From Oscillospiraceae bacterium (lineage in GTDB: Bacteria; Bacillota; Clostridia; Oscillospirales; Oscillospiraceae): a stretch of DNA of 62,252 nt. Positions within the stretch are counted from its first letter, which is position 1. Each line of letters opens with the position of its first letter. The position numbers were made by a program, and so were the translations under genes. A model generated the notes under the pieces. The model saw only the letters and a list, made by a program, of their open reading frames with translations. It did no database searches and was not told the origin of the DNA. Where the stretch lies: the NCBI GenBank assembly GCA_015068495.1, contig SVKL01000011.1:1-62252 (forward strand), given 5' to 3'. This document shows positions 62,239-62,252 of this stretch, piece after piece.

Positions 62239-62252
62239 TTTCCTATTGCCAT

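Larger units (their letters stand above)
61835..62252. other. Gene-poor right-edge region
   Basis: About 420 AT-rich nucleotides with no convincing coding frame. It contains the two outward-pointing promoters and the hairpin listed separately. The only other items seen are short A/T tracts. Confidence 0.7.

Overview
The window looks like chromosome from an endospore-forming member of the Clostridia, probably close to the Oscillospiraceae/Ruminococcaceae. This placement is inferred from gene content, not from a search. It rests on spoIIAA-spoIIAB-sigF, yunB, ylbJ, yqfC-yqfD and spoIIM, a T-box leader before tyrS, strong Shine-Dalgarno sites, sigma-A type promoters with 17-nt spacers, and frequent TTG and GTG starts. 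Almost all of it is ordinary chromosomal core. I see no prophage, insertion sequence, CRISPR array or rRNA inside the window.

Layout, left to right. 1-2.1 kb: tRNA-Thr(CGU), an organophosphate-type MFS transporter and a serine esterase. 2.3-8.0 kb: co-directional dxs-tlyA-nadK-argR-recN. 8.0-11.2 kb: T-box-regulated tyrS and a sugar-type MFS carrier. 11.2-17.1 kb: dapA (minus), queA-tgt-yajC (plus), thrE and degV (minus). 17.3-21.2 kb: a 42-aa ORF, truA and an ArsC/Spx-like protein, then a Na+:alanine symporter overlapping an aminotransferase. 21.2-24.5 kb: a lipoprotein (minus), gdhA (plus) and a pgsA-like gene (minus).

24.6-27.3 kb (minus) is a four-gene cassette built around a SpoIID-like domain joined to peptidoglycan-binding repeats. 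It is the least explained unit here. 27.4-32.9 kb: asnB, then apgM-serC-serA, which runs from glycolysis to serine. 32.9-35.8 kb (minus): the complete proline operon proB-proA-proC. 35.9-37.6 kb: a small PQ-loop-like membrane protein and an M20 amidohydrolase. 37.8-44.3 kb: the spoIIA operon, pcrA, yunB and ligA. 44.3-45.6 kb (minus): a small cysteine-containing protein and ylbJ.

45.7-56.7 kb is a long plus-strand run: yqfC-yqfD-phoH-ybeY-era-yqzL-recO-mutS2, an HPr-like gene, uvrC, rsmD, coaD and a coiled-coil protein. 56.75-60.7 kb: a phosphohexomutase, a TIGR04086-type membrane protein, spoIIM and xerD. 60.8-61.8 kb (minus): pfkA. The right edge has two tandem sigma-A promoters pointing out of the window, with no gene yet visible.

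Themes: DNA repair and recombination (recN, pcrA, ligA, recO, mutS2, uvrC, xerD), sporulation, and nitrogen/amino-acid metabolism (gdhA, asnB, serCA, proBAC, dapA, argR). Many starts were moved downstream of the longest open frame because a strong ribosome binding site sits 5-8 nt before an internal ATG, GTG or TTG.
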